Of a stretch of 64,000 nt of DNA, positions 7,902 through 16,806 are shown in pieces (the stretch's first letter is position 1; each line of letters begins with the position of its first letter). The DNA is from Rubrivivax sp. (lineage in GTDB: Bacteria; Pseudomonadota; Gammaproteobacteria; Burkholderiales; Burkholderiaceae_C). The stretch lies in NCBI GenBank assembly GCA_016719535.1, contig JADJYX010000001.1, forward strand, positions 186,001-250,000. The letters run 5' to 3'. A program made the position numbers and the translations under genes. The notes beneath the pieces are model-generated. The model saw only the letters and a program-made list of their open reading frames with translations, ran no database searches and was not told the origin of the DNA.

Positions 7902-9203
7902 ATGCGTCGAGTCGCCGTCATCGGCGCCGGCATCGCCGGCTTGTCCACGGCCTACGCGCTGCGCCACGAGGCACGCGTCACGCTGTTCGAGGCTGATCGC
8001 CGCTTCGGCGGCCATGCGCATACGGTCGACGTCACGCTGGATGGCGTCACGCATGGGGTCGACACCGGTTTCCTGGTCTTCAACCACCGCACCTACCCGC
8101 AGCTGGTGCGGCTGTTCGACGAGCTGGGTGTCGACACCGCTGCGTCGGAGATGTCGTTCTCGGTGCAGGATCCGGCCAGCGGCCTGGAGTGGAGCGGCTG
8201 CAACCTCAACACCGTCTTCGCCCAGCGCCGCAACCTGGCATCGCCCCGCTTCCTGGGCATGCTGGCCGACATCCTGCGCTTCAACAAGCTGGCGACGGCG
8301 ATCGCCGAGCGCCAGGCCGAGGCCGAACTGGACGAGCCGATCGGCCAGTTTCTCGACCGCCACCGCTTCGGCGAAACCTTCCGCAACGGCTATTTCCTGC
8401 CCATGATCGGTTGCATCTGGTCCTGCCCGACCGACCAGATGCTGCGCTTTCCGGTGGCGACGATGATCCGCTTCTGCCACAACCACGGCCTCATCCAGGT
8501 CGCCGACCGGCCGCAGTGGTACACCGTGCGCGGCGGCTCGCGCCAGTATGTGAACAAGCTGCTCGCCCACCTGGGGGACTGCCGGGCCGGCGAGCCGGTG
8601 CGCGCCGTGCGCCGCCTGCCGCCGGGTGCCGGCAGCGCCGGCGTGATGGTCATCACCGACCGTGGCGCCGAGCATTTCGACGACGTCGTGCTGGCCTGCC
8701 ACAGCGACCAGTCGCTGGCGTTGCTGGATGACGCCACGCCCGCCGAGCGGTCGGTGCTGGGTGCCATCCGCTACCACCGCAATCGCGCGGTGCTGCACAC
8801 CGATGCCGCGCTGCTGCCCCGGCGCCGGCTGGCGTGGGCGGCCTGGAACTACGAGCGCGCGGCCGACCGTGCGCGCGAGGAGGCCGCGGTCTGCCTGCAC
8901 TACCTGATCAACCGCCTGCAGCCCCTGCCCTGGCAGCAGCCGGTGGTGGTGTCGCTCAACCCCAGCCGCGAGCCCGATCCGCAGCGCGTGATCGGCGAGT
9001 TCGAATATGCCCATCCGATCTTCGACGCTGCGGCCATCGACGCGCAGCAACGCCTGAGCCGGATCCAGGGTGTCTCGCACCTGTGGTTTGCCGGCGCCTG
9101 GACGCGCTACGGCTTCCACGAGGACGGGCTGATGTCGGGCCTGGCGGTGGCCGAGGCGCTGCGCGTGCGCTGCCGCACCGCGCCCACGCTGCAGGCGGCA
9201 TGA
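7902..9203 (+). CDS. FAD-dependent amine-oxidase-like oxidoreductase (COG2907 type)
   Basis: The 433-aa flavoprotein opens with the dinucleotide-binding fold VIGAGIAGLSTAYAL (residues 5-19) and continues with RFGGHAHTVDV and DTGFLVFNHRTYPQL, typical of COG2907 predicted NAD/FAD-binding proteins related to amine oxidases and phytoene desaturases. The C-terminal FAD motif appears as WFAGAWTRYGFHEDGLMSGLAVAEAL. GAGGGG lies five bases before the ATG. It heads the operon. Homologues beside DUF1365 and CFA-synthase genes occur in light or singlet-oxygen regulons, so modification of membrane fatty acids is plausible but not shown. Confidence 0.87.
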   Translation: MRRVAVIGAGIAGLSTAYALRHEARVTLFEADRRFGGHAHTVDVTLDGVTHGVDTGFLVFNHRTYPQLVRLFDELGVDTAASEMSFSVQDPASGLEWSGCNLNTVFAQRRNLASPRFLGMLADILRFNKLATAIAERQAEAELDEPIGQFLDRHRFGETFRNGYFLPMIGCIWSCPTDQMLRFPVATMIRFCHNHGLIQVADRPQWYTVRGGSRQYVNKLLAHLGDCRAGEPVRAVRRLPPGAGSAGVMVITDRGAEHFDDVVLACHSDQSLALLDDATPAERSVLGAIRYHRNRAVLHTDAALLPRRRLAWAAWNYERAADRAREEAAVCLHYLINRLQPLPWQQPVVVSLNPSREPDPQRVIGEFEYAHPIFDAAAIDAQQRLSRIQGVSHLWFAGAWTRYGFHEDGLMSGLAVAEALRVRCRTAPTLQAA

Positions 9204-9964
9204 ACGCGCAGCCGCTGATCGGCATCGGCCAGGTGCGCCACCGCCGGCTGCGCCCGGCCGTCAACGCCTTTGCCTACCCGACCTACTTCCTGCTGTTGCC
9301 GATGCGCAGCCTGCGGGCGCAGCCGGCTGCCGGCCTGGTGCGCAACCGCTTCGGCCTGCTGGCCTTCCACGACCGCGACCATGGCGACGGCCGCGACGAC
9401 GCGCTGGCCTGGCTGGACGAACTGCTGCAGCGCGAAGGCGTGCACGACGCCACCGGCGAGGTCTGGCTGCATACCTATCCGCGCGTGCTGGGTTATGTCT
9501 TCAAGCCGGTCAGCTTCTGGTACTGCCACCGCACCGACGGCAGCCTGGCGGCCATCGTCGCCGAGGTCAACAACACCTTCGGCGAACGGCACTGCTACCT
9601 GCTCGATCAACCCGGCCTCGCCTGGGGGCACGAATTGCGCGCGCGCAAGGTCTTCCACGTCTCGCCGTTCTGCCGCGTGGAAGGCGTCTACCGCTTCCGC
9701 TTCATGCGCACCGCCGAGCGCACGGTGGCGCGCATCGATCACGACGACGAGGACGGCGCGCTGCTGGAAACCAGCGTCAGCGGACACCTGCAGCCGCTGA
9801 CCAAAGCCAGCGCGCGTGCCGCCTTCTTCGGCATGCCGCTGATGAGCCTGGGCGTGATCGCCCGCATCCACTGGCAGGCGCTGCGGCTGTGGCTCAAGCG
9901 TGTGCCCTTCATCAGCAAGCCGGCTGCGCCCGACGCCTTCATCACGCGAGGCCCGACCCGATGA
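9200..9964 (+). CDS. DUF1365 family protein
   Basis: This 254-aa protein matches the DUF1365 family: IGQVRHRRLRPAVNAFAYP near the start, then YVFKPVSFWYCH, AEVNNTFGERHCYLL, the conserved KVFHVSPF and a C-terminal IHWQALRLWLKRVPF. The biochemical role of the family is not established. It almost always accompanies the FAD oxidoreductase and CFA-synthase-like gene seen here, suggesting a shared lipid pathway. The start overlaps the upstream stop by four bases (ATGA), and its own stop overlaps the next start in the same way. Confidence 0.85.
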   Translation: MNAQPLIGIGQVRHRRLRPAVNAFAYPTYFLLLPMRSLRAQPAAGLVRNRFGLLAFHDRDHGDGRDDALAWLDELLQREGVHDATGEVWLHTYPRVLGYVFKPVSFWYCHRTDGSLAAIVAEVNNTFGERHCYLLDQPGLAWGHELRARKVFHVSPFCRVEGVYRFRFMRTAERTVARIDHDDEDGALLETSVSGHLQPLTKASARAAFFGMPLMSLGVIARIHWQALRLWLKRVPFISKPAAPDAFITRGPTR

Positions 9965-11175
9965 ATACCACCACCGCCACCTCATTCGAGCTGCCGCCGG
10001 CGGCCCCGCCGGCCGCGCGCGCGGTCTTCCGCCTGCTGCGCGAACTGCGCGTCGGCAGCCTCGACGTGCAATTGCCCGACGGCTCGCAGGCCCACTTCGG
10101 GCAGCGCGACGGGCCGCGTGCGGCCATCCGGCTGCTCGACTGGCGCACCTGCAGCGCAGCGCTCAAGAGCGGCGACATCGGCTTCGCCGAGGCCTATATC
10201 GACGGCCACTGGACCACCCCCGACCTGGTGGCGCTGCTCGAGCTCTTCATCGCCAACCGCGATGCCATCGAGCGCGTCGTCTACGGCAGCTGGTGGGGCT
10301 CGCTGGCCTATCGGCTCAAGCACCTGCTGCACCGCAATTCGCGCCGCGGCAGCCGCCAGAACATCCACGCCCACTACGACATCGGCAACCGCTTCTACCG
10401 GCTGTGGCTGGACGAGTCGATGAACTATTCCAGCGCGCTCTTCGACGGCGACCTCTCGCGCAGCACCACGGCCGCGCAGCACGCCAAGGTGCAGCGCGCG
10501 CTGCACGAGGTGGCGCTGCAGCCCGGGCAGCGGCTGCTGGAGATCGGCTGCGGCTGGGGTGCCGTGGCCGAGGCGGCGGCGACCCTGGGCGCGCAGGTCA
10601 CCGGCGTCACGCTGTCCGACGAGCAGCTGGCCTTCGCGCGCCAGCGGCTGCAGCAGCGCGGCCTGGCGGCGCGCGCCGACCTGCGCCTGCAGGACTACCG
10701 CGACATCACCGATCCGCCCTTCGACGCCATCGTCTCGATCGAGATGTTCGAGGCCGTGGGCCGCGAATACTGGGAAGGCTATTTCCAGCAGGTGCGCCAG
10801 CTGCTCAAGCCGGGCGGGCAGGCCTGCATCCAGACCATCACCATCCGCGACGACCTGTTTCAGCGCTACCTGCGCTCGACCGATTTCATCCAGCAGTACA
10901 TCTTTCCGGGTGGCCTGCTGCCCAGCGTCAGTGCCTTTCGCGCGCAGGCGCGCCAGGCCGGCCTGGAGGTGGTGGCCGAGCGCGCCTTCGGCACCGACTA
11001 TGCCGAGACGCTGCGCCGCTGGCGCATGCAGTTCCTGTCGCACGAGGGCGAGGTGCACAAGCTGGGCTTCGACACCCGCTTCATGCGCATCTGGGAGTTC
11101 TACCTGGCCTATTGCCAGGCGGCTTTTGCCACCGGCAATACCGATGTCGTGCAGTTCACGCTGCGCCGGCCCTGA
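9961..11175 (+). CDS. Cyclopropane-fatty-acyl-phospholipid synthase family methyltransferase
   Basis: The 404-aa protein has the CFA-synthase layout: an N-terminal SCP-like lipid-binding part (residues 20-120) and a SAM-dependent methyltransferase domain with motif I LLEIGCGWGAVAE (from about residue 192), then VTGVTLSDEQLAFA. Late motifs YIFPGGLLPS and RRWRMQF are also present. It would transfer a methyl or methylene group from SAM to unsaturated acyl chains of membrane phospholipids. Related methyltransferases in light-stress clusters can make branched or furan fatty-acid precursors instead, and the sequence alone cannot separate these. It is translationally coupled to DUF1365 by ATGA overlap. 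Confidence 0.9.
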   Translation: MNTTTATSFELPPAAPPAARAVFRLLRELRVGSLDVQLPDGSQAHFGQRDGPRAAIRLLDWRTCSAALKSGDIGFAEAYIDGHWTTPDLVALLELFIANRDAIERVVYGSWWGSLAYRLKHLLHRNSRRGSRQNIHAHYDIGNRFYRLWLDESMNYSSALFDGDLSRSTTAAQHAKVQRALHEVALQPGQRLLEIGCGWGAVAEAAATLGAQVTGVTLSDEQLAFARQRLQQRGLAARADLRLQDYRDITDPPFDAIVSIEMFEAVGREYWEGYFQQVRQLLKPGGQACIQTITIRDDLFQRYLRSTDFIQQYIFPGGLLPSVSAFRAQARQAGLEVVAERAFGTDYAETLRRWRMQFLSHEGEVHKLGFDTRFMRIWEFYLAYCQAAFATGNTDVVQFTLRRP

Positions 11176-11181
11176 AGCGCC

Positions 11182-11736
11182 ATGGACCGCCGTCGCCGCC
11201 AGCTGCTGACGCAGGCCGCCCTGGGCACCCTGGCCCTGGGTGCGCCTGCCGTGTACGCGCAGGCGCTGCCCTTCGAGGTGGCCAGCGAATGGCCGCAGGC
11301 GCGGCTGGTTGGCAGTGGCCGGCTGCGTTTTCTCGGCCTGCGCATCTACGACGCACGCCTGTGGTCGCCGGCCAGGCCCACGGCCGGGGACTGGGACACC
11401 CAGCCCCTGGCGCTGGAGCTTCAATATGCGCGCGCCCTGGTCGGTGCGCAGATCGCCGAGCGCTCGCTCGAGGAGATGCGGCGCCAGGGTCCGATCGACC
11501 CGGCCCTGGCCGAGCGCTGGCTGGCGGGCATGAAGACCACCTTCCCCGACGTGCGCGAAGGCGACCGCCTCACCGGCATCCACCGGCCCGGCGTGGCGGT
11601 GCGCTTCTTCCACAACGGCTCGGCGCGCGGCGAATGGGCCGACGCCGACAAGGCGCGGCGCTTCTTCGGCATCTGGCTGTCGCCGCAGACATCCGAACCC
11701 ACGCTGCGCGAGGCCTTGCTCGGTGGACGCGCTTGA
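11182..11736 (+). CDS. Chalcone isomerase-like protein, exported
   Basis: The 184-aa protein begins with arginine-rich MDRRRRQLLTQAALGTLALG and a signal sequence ending near VYAQA, so it is exported, possibly by Tat. The body matches the bacterial chalcone-isomerase-like family: FLGLRIYDARLWSP, ALELQYARALVGAQIAERSLEEM, then FPDVREGDRLTGIHRPG and VRFFHNG. Bacterial members lack proven flavonoid activity; the fold also binds fatty acids, which suits a lipid operon. It starts six bases after the CFA-type gene, and its last 14 bases overlap the MFS gene. Confidence 0.8.
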   Translation: MDRRRRQLLTQAALGTLALGAPAVYAQALPFEVASEWPQARLVGSGRLRFLGLRIYDARLWSPARPTAGDWDTQPLALELQYARALVGAQIAERSLEEMRRQGPIDPALAERWLAGMKTTFPDVREGDRLTGIHRPGVAVRFFHNGSARGEWADADKARRFFGIWLSPQTSEPTLREALLGGRA

Positions 11737-13057
11737 ATTGCGGCCTGCGCAGCGGCCGGACGGTGTGAATCCCGATTCACCCGGCCATGCCCAGCGCCCC
11801 TGGCGCGGCGGCTGGCGCGACGGCCTGTCCTACGGCGCCCTGGGGCTGCCGCTGGCCTTCGTTGCGCTGCCGCTGTATGTGCAGCTGCCCAACCACTACG
11901 CCACCGCCTTCGGCATCCCGCTGGCCACGCTGGGCGCGCTGCTGCTGGGTGCGCGGCTGCTCGATGCCTTTGCCGACCCCTTCATCGGCCAGGCCAGCGA
12001 CCGCTGGCTGTCGGCATCGGCGCGCGCTGCGCTCGGGCGCGGGGCACTGGCCGCGCTGGTGCTGGCCGCGGGCTTCTACGCGCTGTTCTTTCCCGCCGTC
12101 GAAGGCCGCACTGCCCTGCTCGTCTGGTGCGCGGCGATGCTGGCCGTGACCTACCTCAGCTTCAGCGTGCTGACCGTGCTGCACCAGGCCTGGGGCGCCC
12201 GCCTGGGTGGCGACGAGGGCCAGCGCGCGCGCATCGTCGCCTGGCGCGAAGGGCTGGCGCTGGCCGGCGTGCTGGTGGCCAGCGTGCTGCCGGCGCTGGC
12301 CGGCTTCGGTGTCGCCAGTGCGGTCTTCGCCGCCACGCTGGTGGTCGGCTGGCTGGCCTGGACCCATGCGCCGCGGCCGCAGGCCACGGCACAGCCGCCG
12401 GCCGGCCTGCGGGTGCTGCTGCAGCCGCTGCGCACGCCGGCCTTCCGCCGGCTGCTGGCGGTCTACCTCGTCAATGGCATCGCCAGCGCGGTGCCGGCGA
12501 CGCTGGTGCTGTTCTTCATCCGCGACCGCCTGCAGGCGGCGGCCTACGAACCGCTGTTCCTCGCCAGCTATTTCGCCGCCGGTGCGCTGGCCATGCCGCT
12601 GTGGGTGCGGCTGGTGGCGCGCATCGGCCTGGTGCGCACCTGGCTGGCCGGCATGGGGCTGGCGATCGTCAGCTTCGTCTGGGCGGCCACGCTGGGCGCC
12701 GGTGACGTGCTCGGCTTCACGCTGGTGTGCCTGGCCAGTGGCGTGGCGCTGGGCGCCGACCTGGCGCTGCCCGGCGCGCTGCTGGCCGGCGTGGTGCAGC
12801 GTGCCGGCCATGGCGGGCAGCTCGAAGGCGGCTATTTCGGCTGGTGGAACTTCGCCACCAAGCTCAACCTGGCGCTGGCCGCCGGCGTCGCGCTGCCGCT
12901 GCTGGGCCTGCTGGGCTACGCGCCCGGCCGCCAGGATCCGCAGGCCCTGCAGGCGCTGACCGTCACCTACTGCCTGCTGCCCTGCGTGCTGAAGCTGCTG
13001 GCCGCCGCGCTGCTGTGGCGCAGCGGCATCCACTCCACCGACCGGGACCCCTCATGA
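11723..13057 (+). CDS. MFS transporter, GPH/melibiose-type
   Basis: The 444-aa protein has about twelve membrane segments and begins at a GTG inside the end of the preceding gene. The motif LLGARLLDAFADPFIGQASDRWL is the variant of the MFS loop signature used by glycoside-pentoside-hexuronide:cation symporters, and a second-half motif is visible near YFGWWNFATKLNLALAAG. Such MFS proteins occur regularly in operons of this make-up. The substrate is unknown; a lipid-related or small organic molecule is only a guess. Its stop overlaps the DUF3833 start (ATGA). Confidence 0.85.
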   Translation: MDALELRPAQRPDGVNPDSPGHAQRPWRGGWRDGLSYGALGLPLAFVALPLYVQLPNHYATAFGIPLATLGALLLGARLLDAFADPFIGQASDRWLSASARAALGRGALAALVLAAGFYALFFPAVEGRTALLVWCAAMLAVTYLSFSVLTVLHQAWGARLGGDEGQRARIVAWREGLALAGVLVASVLPALAGFGVASAVFAATLVVGWLAWTHAPRPQATAQPPAGLRVLLQPLRTPAFRRLLAVYLVNGIASAVPATLVLFFIRDRLQAAAYEPLFLASYFAAGALAMPLWVRLVARIGLVRTWLAGMGLAIVSFVWAATLGAGDVLGFTLVCLASGVALGADLALPGALLAGVVQRAGHGGQLEGGYFGWWNFATKLNLALAAGVALPLLGLLGYAPGRQDPQALQALTVTYCLLPCVLKLLAAALLWRSGIHSTDRDPS

Positions 13058-13581
13058 AACGACGATTGATCGCCCTGCTGAGCGCGGCCGCCCTGCTGGC
13101 GGCCTGCGCCTCGCCGACGCCGGCCGACTATGCGGCCGAGAAGCCGGTGCTCGACCTGAAGACCTATTTCAACGGCCCGATCGAGGCGCATGGCCTCTTC
13201 ACCGACCGCAGCGGCAAGGTGGTGCGCCGCTTCACGGTGCAGATGACCGGCACCTGGACCGGCAACCAGGGCGTGCTCGACGAGCGCTTCACCTACAGCG
13301 ACGGCAAGACCGAGCGCCGCGTCTGGCGCCTGACCGACGAAGGGGGCGGCCGCTGGAGCGGCCGCGCCGACGACGTCGTCGGCACCGCCACCGGCGTGGC
13401 CGCCGGCAATGCGCTGAACTGGCGCTACACGCTGCGGCTGCCGGTGGACGGCAGCGTCTACGAGGTGCAGTTCGACGACTGGATGTACCTGATGGACGAG
13501 CGCGTCATGCTCAACAAGGCGGTGATGAGCAAATTCGGCATCTTCCTCGGCGAGGTCACGCTGGCCTTCCGCAAGCCCTGA
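13054..13581 (+). CDS. DUF3833 lipoprotein
   Basis: The 175-aa protein has a lipoprotein signal peptide with lipobox LLAAC (Cys19), so it should be anchored to a membrane facing the periplasm. The rest matches DUF3833: FNGPIEAHGLFTDRSGKVVRRF, WTGNQGVLDERFTYSDGKTERR and a C-terminal VMSKFGIFLGEVTLAFRKP. The beta-rich body recalls lipocalin-like lipid binders, which is inference. It is translationally coupled to the MFS gene and is followed three bases later by the SDR gene. Confidence 0.85.
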   Translation: MKRRLIALLSAAALLAACASPTPADYAAEKPVLDLKTYFNGPIEAHGLFTDRSGKVVRRFTVQMTGTWTGNQGVLDERFTYSDGKTERRVWRLTDEGGGRWSGRADDVVGTATGVAAGNALNWRYTLRLPVDGSVYEVQFDDWMYLMDERVMLNKAVMSKFGIFLGEVTLAFRKP

Positions 13582-13584
13582 GCC

Positions 13585-14358
13585 ATGCCCCTGAATCCCC
13601 GCATCGAGCAGTGGGCCGGCCGCGTCGTCTGGCTGGTGGGCGCGTCCACCGGCATCGGCCGCGCCACCGCCGAGAAGCTGCACGCGCTGGGCGCGACGGT
13701 GATCGTCTCGGCGCGCAGCGCGGCCACGCTCGACGGCTTCGTGCGCGGCCACGCCGGCAGCCGCGCGATCGCGCTCGATGCCACCGACCGCGACGCCATG
13801 CGCGACGCCGCGCGCCGCATCGTCGACGAATTCGGCCGCATCGACCTCGCGGTCTATTGCGCCGGCTACTACAAGCCGATGCGCGCCACCGCCTTCGACC
13901 TCGACGACGCACTGCGCCACCAGCAGGTCAACTATGTCGGCGCGCTGTATATGCTCGACGCCGTGCTGCCGGCGCTGCTGCGCCAGCGCAGCGGCCACGT
14001 CAGCCTGGTCAGCAGCGTCTCGGGCTACCGCGGCCTGCCCAAGGCGCTGGCCTACGGGCCGACCAAGGCGGCGCTGATCAACCTGGCCGAGTCGCTGTAT
14101 TTCGACCTCACCGACCACGGCATCGGTGTGTCGGTGGTGTGCCCGGGCTATGTCGATACGCCGCTGACCGAGCAGAACGACTACAAGATGCCGGGGCTGA
14201 TCAGCGCCGAGCAGGCCGCCGACCACATCGTCGAGGGCTGGCGCCAAGGCCGCTTCGAGATGCATTTCCCCAAGCGCTTCACGCGCTGGGTCAAGGCCTT
14301 GTCCTGGCTGAGCGCCGGCCTGTATTTCAAGGCGGTGCGCCGCGTCACGGGCCTGTGA
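13585..14358 (+). CDS. Short-chain dehydrogenase/reductase
   Basis: The 257-aa classical SDR has the cofactor motif LVGASTGIGRATAEKL near residue 15, the structural motif AGYYKP in place of NAG, the catalytic Ser in SLVSSVSGYRG and the YxxxK dyad in YGPTKAALINLAESL. It would be an NAD(P)-dependent oxidoreductase acting on a hydroxyl or keto group. Its stop overlaps the next start by one base (TGATG). The C-terminal stretch FTRWVKALSWLSAGLYFKAVRRV could be a membrane-associating helix, as in lipid-active SDRs. Confidence 0.9.
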   Translation: MPLNPRIEQWAGRVVWLVGASTGIGRATAEKLHALGATVIVSARSAATLDGFVRGHAGSRAIALDATDRDAMRDAARRIVDEFGRIDLAVYCAGYYKPMRATAFDLDDALRHQQVNYVGALYMLDAVLPALLRQRSGHVSLVSSVSGYRGLPKALAYGPTKAALINLAESLYFDLTDHGIGVSVVCPGYVDTPLTEQNDYKMPGLISAEQAADHIVEGWRQGRFEMHFPKRFTRWVKALSWLSAGLYFKAVRRVTGL

Positions 14359-14804
14359 TGGATGCGACCGTGCGCCACCCCGATGCGCGCGTCGCACGCG
14401 TGATCCACTTCTTCGAGCACCTGGCGCCGGCCGACGTGCAGCGCCTGCGCGAGCTCTATGTCGACGACGCCTTCTTCAAGGACCCGTTCAACGAGGTGCA
14501 CTCCTGCGCGGCGATCGAGCGCATCTTCGGCCACATGTTTGTCGCGCTCGACGAGCCCCGCTTCACCATCGGCGAGGTGGTGGCGCAGGGTGACCAGTGC
14601 TTCCTGGCCTGGGACTTCCACTTCCGCATGAAGCGCTTCGACCGTTCGCCGCAGGTCATCCGCGGCGGCACGCACATCCGCTTCGCGCCCGACGGCCGCA
14701 TCGCGATGCACCGCGACTACTGGGACGCCGCCGAGGAGCTGTATCAGAAGCTGCCGCTGGTGGGCGCGCTGATGCGCTGGCTCAGGCGCCGCGCCAACGG
14801 CTGA
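14358..14804 (+). CDS. NTF2-like / SnoaL-type small protein
   Basis: The 148-aa protein has the NTF2-like cone fold signature: an N-terminal helix with HFFEHLAPADVQRLRELY, then DAFFKDPFNEVHS, IERIFGHMF and a C-terminal beta-sheet ending GGTHIRFAPDGRIAMHRDYWDAAEELY. The family includes polyketide cyclases, isomerases and non-enzymatic carriers. Similar proteins end light- or sigma-E-regulated operons of this kind. It is the last gene of the rightward operon and is coupled to the SDR gene by a one-base overlap. No terminator can be seen because the downstream DNA is the poly-G stretch. Confidence 0.82.
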   Translation: MDATVRHPDARVARVIHFFEHLAPADVQRLRELYVDDAFFKDPFNEVHSCAAIERIFGHMFVALDEPRFTIGEVVAQGDQCFLAWDFHFRMKRFDRSPQVIRGGTHIRFAPDGRIAMHRDYWDAAEELYQKLPLVGALMRWLRRRANG

Positions 14805-14847
14805 CCTCATGCGTCGCGGATTGGGCCCCGCTGGGGGCGGGGCCGCC

Positions 14848-14947
14848 GGGGGGGGGGGGGGGGGGGGGGGGGGCGCGGCCCCGGCCCCGGCGGGGGGGGG
14901 GGGGGGGGGCGGGGGGGCCCCCGGGGGGGGGGGGGGGGGGGGGGGGG
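14848..14947. repeat. Poly-G low-complexity stretch, probable sequence artefact
   Basis: Runs of 26, 18, 7 and 25 consecutive G's (14848-14873, 14892-14909, 14911-14917, 14923-14947) are separated by a few C-rich bases. The stretch lies between convergent genes, just after a hairpin-prone GGCCCCGCTGGGGGCGGGGCC sequence (14824-14844). It hides the corA stop and any terminator. Long G runs at a strong hairpin are what two-colour sequencing produces when signal is lost, so I treat these bases as unreliable. Confidence 0.8.
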
Positions 14948-14951
14948 CCGC

Positions 14952-15926
14952 CCTGAGCCAGCCCTTGCGGCGGAAGTAGATGAACGGCGCCGCCACCGAC
15001 GACAGCATCAGCGCCAGCGCGAAGGGGTAGCCCCAGGGCTTGTCCAGCTCGGGCATGAACTTGAAATTCATGCCGTAGATGCTGGCGATCAGCGTCGGCG
15101 GCAGCAGCGCGACGCTGGCCACCGAGAAGATCTTGATGATCTTGTTCTGGTTGATGTTGATGAAGCCGACGGTGGCGTCCATCAGGAAGTTGATCTTGTC
15201 GAACAGGAAGGCGGTGTGCGAGTCGAGCGAATCGATGTCGCGCAGGATCTGCCGCGCCTCCTCGAACTGCTCGGCGTTGAGCATGCGGCTGCGCATCATG
15301 AAGCTCAAGGCGCGCCGCGTGTCCATCACGTTGCGGCGGATGCGGCCGTTGAGATCCTCCTCGCGCGCGATGGCGGTCAGCGCCTCGCCGGCGGCGACGT
15401 CGTCGACGTCCTGCTTGAGCACGCGCGCGCTCACCGCCTCCAGGCTGTCGTAGATGCCTTCGAGCGCGTCGGCGGAATATTCCGCATCGGCGTCGTAGAG
15501 CTTGAGCAGCACGTCCTTGGCGTCCTCGATCAGCGCCGGGATGCGGCGTGCGCGCAGCCGCAGCAGCCGGAACACCGGCAGGTCCTCGGCGTGGATCGAG
15601 AACAGCACGTTGTGGCGCAGGATGAAGGCCACGCGCACGTTGCGGCTGGGCTTGGCGCCGGGGGCGTCGTCGCCCTCGATGAGGAAGTCCGAGCGGATGT
15701 GCAGCTCGCCGTTGTCTTCCTCGTAGAAGCGGGCCGATTCCTCGAGGTCGTCGTCGACCGCGTCGCTGGGGATGGTCAGGCCGAAGCGGCCGGCGATCCA
15801 GCCCTTTTCCTCGGCGGTGGGGGCTTCCAGGTCGACCCAGATCGGCTGCACGTGCGCCAGCGCCGCAGGGTCTTCGATCTCTTCCTGGAACAGCCGGCCA
15901 TTGGCCAGTGTGAAGACATTGAGCAT
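14952..15926 (-). CDS. corA: CorA family magnesium/cobalt channel (3' end unclear)
   Basis: About 325 residues of a CorA-type divalent-cation channel: a large acidic cytoplasmic N-terminal funnel, a long stalk helix, then two C-terminal membrane helices. The signature YGMNF follows the first helix (LPPTLIASIYGMNFKFMPELDKPWGY), and the protein runs to the usual family end YFRRKGWLR. No stop follows; the frame enters the poly-G stretch and would encode hundreds of residues of polyproline. The true stop is probably lost in the unreliable bases, so the end given is only the last trustworthy codon. CorA pentamers take up Mg2+ down the membrane potential. Confidence 0.88.
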
Positions 15927-16002
15927 GCAGGCTCCGGCGGGCGGCGGCTACCGCGGTCGGAGGGGCCTGGAGCAGCCGGTCGCCGATCGCAAAACCGGCA
16001 AA

Positions 16003-16725
16003 TTATCGCATCGGGCCCGCGGCCGGCGGCAGCTCGAGCAGCCAGTCCCGCAGCAGATGCGCCACCGCAGCCGGCTGCTCCAGCGTCAGCATGTGGCCGG
16101 CTCCGGGCACCACCACCCGCTCGGCGCCACGCACGGCGGTGGCGATCTCCCCGGCGTGCTCGGGCGGCGTCAGCGCATCGGCCTCGCCCACCATCACCAG
16201 CGTGCGGCAGCGCAGCCGGGGCAACTCGGGCCGCAGGTCGGGCCGCGCCATCACGGCCCGGTTCTGACGGATCAGGGCCTGCGGCCCGGCGCGGCCGATC
16301 ATCGCCAGGTAGGCGTCGACGAGGCCGGCGTCGGCGGCGTTGTCGGGGTGGAAGGCGAACATCACGTTGGCGCGCAGCACCTCGTCCATGCGGCCGCCGG
16401 CAAACAGCGCGCAGGCCTCGGTGCGCAGGCGGATCAGCTCGGGCGTATCGGCGCGTGCGCTGGTGCCCAGCAGCGCCAGGCCGGCGATGCGGTCCGGCGC
16501 GCGCAGCGCGGCGTGCATCGCCACCATGCCGCCCATCGAGGCGCCGGCCAGCACCAGCGGGCCCGGGTGCGCGGCCAGCAGCGCGTCGGCCATCTCGGGC
16601 AGGCTGTCGAAGCGGAAATGCACGTCGCTGACCTGCAAGCTCGCGTGCGGCGCCAGCACCGGAAGCTGGGCATCCCACAGGCCGGCATCGCAGGCCAGGC
16701 CGGGCAGCAGGATCAGCGTGTGCAT
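16003..16725 (-). CDS. Alpha/beta-fold hydrolase
   Basis: The 240-aa protein has the oxyanion-hole region LILLPGLACDAGLWD at the N-terminus, the nucleophile elbow GASMGG (Ser near residue 64), an acidic residue in VMVGEADALTPP and the catalytic His in VPGAGHMLTLEQP. This is a complete alpha/beta hydrolase triad of the 3-oxoadipate enol-lactonase/BioH-like size class. The substrate is not predictable. It is encoded on the same strand as corA with 76 bases between them, and divergent from the VOC gene. Confidence 0.87.
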   Translation of the reverse strand: MHTLILLPGLACDAGLWDAQLPVLAPHASLQVSDVHFRFDSLPEMADALLAAHPGPLVLAGASMGGMVAMHAALRAPDRIAGLALLGTSARADTPELIRLRTEACALFAGGRMDEVLRANVMFAFHPDNAADAGLVDAYLAMIGRAGPQALIRQNRAVMARPDLRPELPRLRCRTLVMVGEADALTPPEHAGEIATAVRGAERVVVPGAGHMLTLEQPAAVAHLLRDWLLELPPAAGPMR

Positions 16726-16806
16726 GGTTTCAGTGTGCCAGAGCGCCGACCAGGGTCGGGCCCGGCGTCGTATGCTTATCGGCTTTGGTCACGCGCACCA
16801 CTGCCC

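Noticed and set aside
14181..14951. Extension of corA through polyproline into sequence antisense to the NTF2-like gene
   Set aside because: Product of unreliable poly-G bases; CorA homology ends normally before it.
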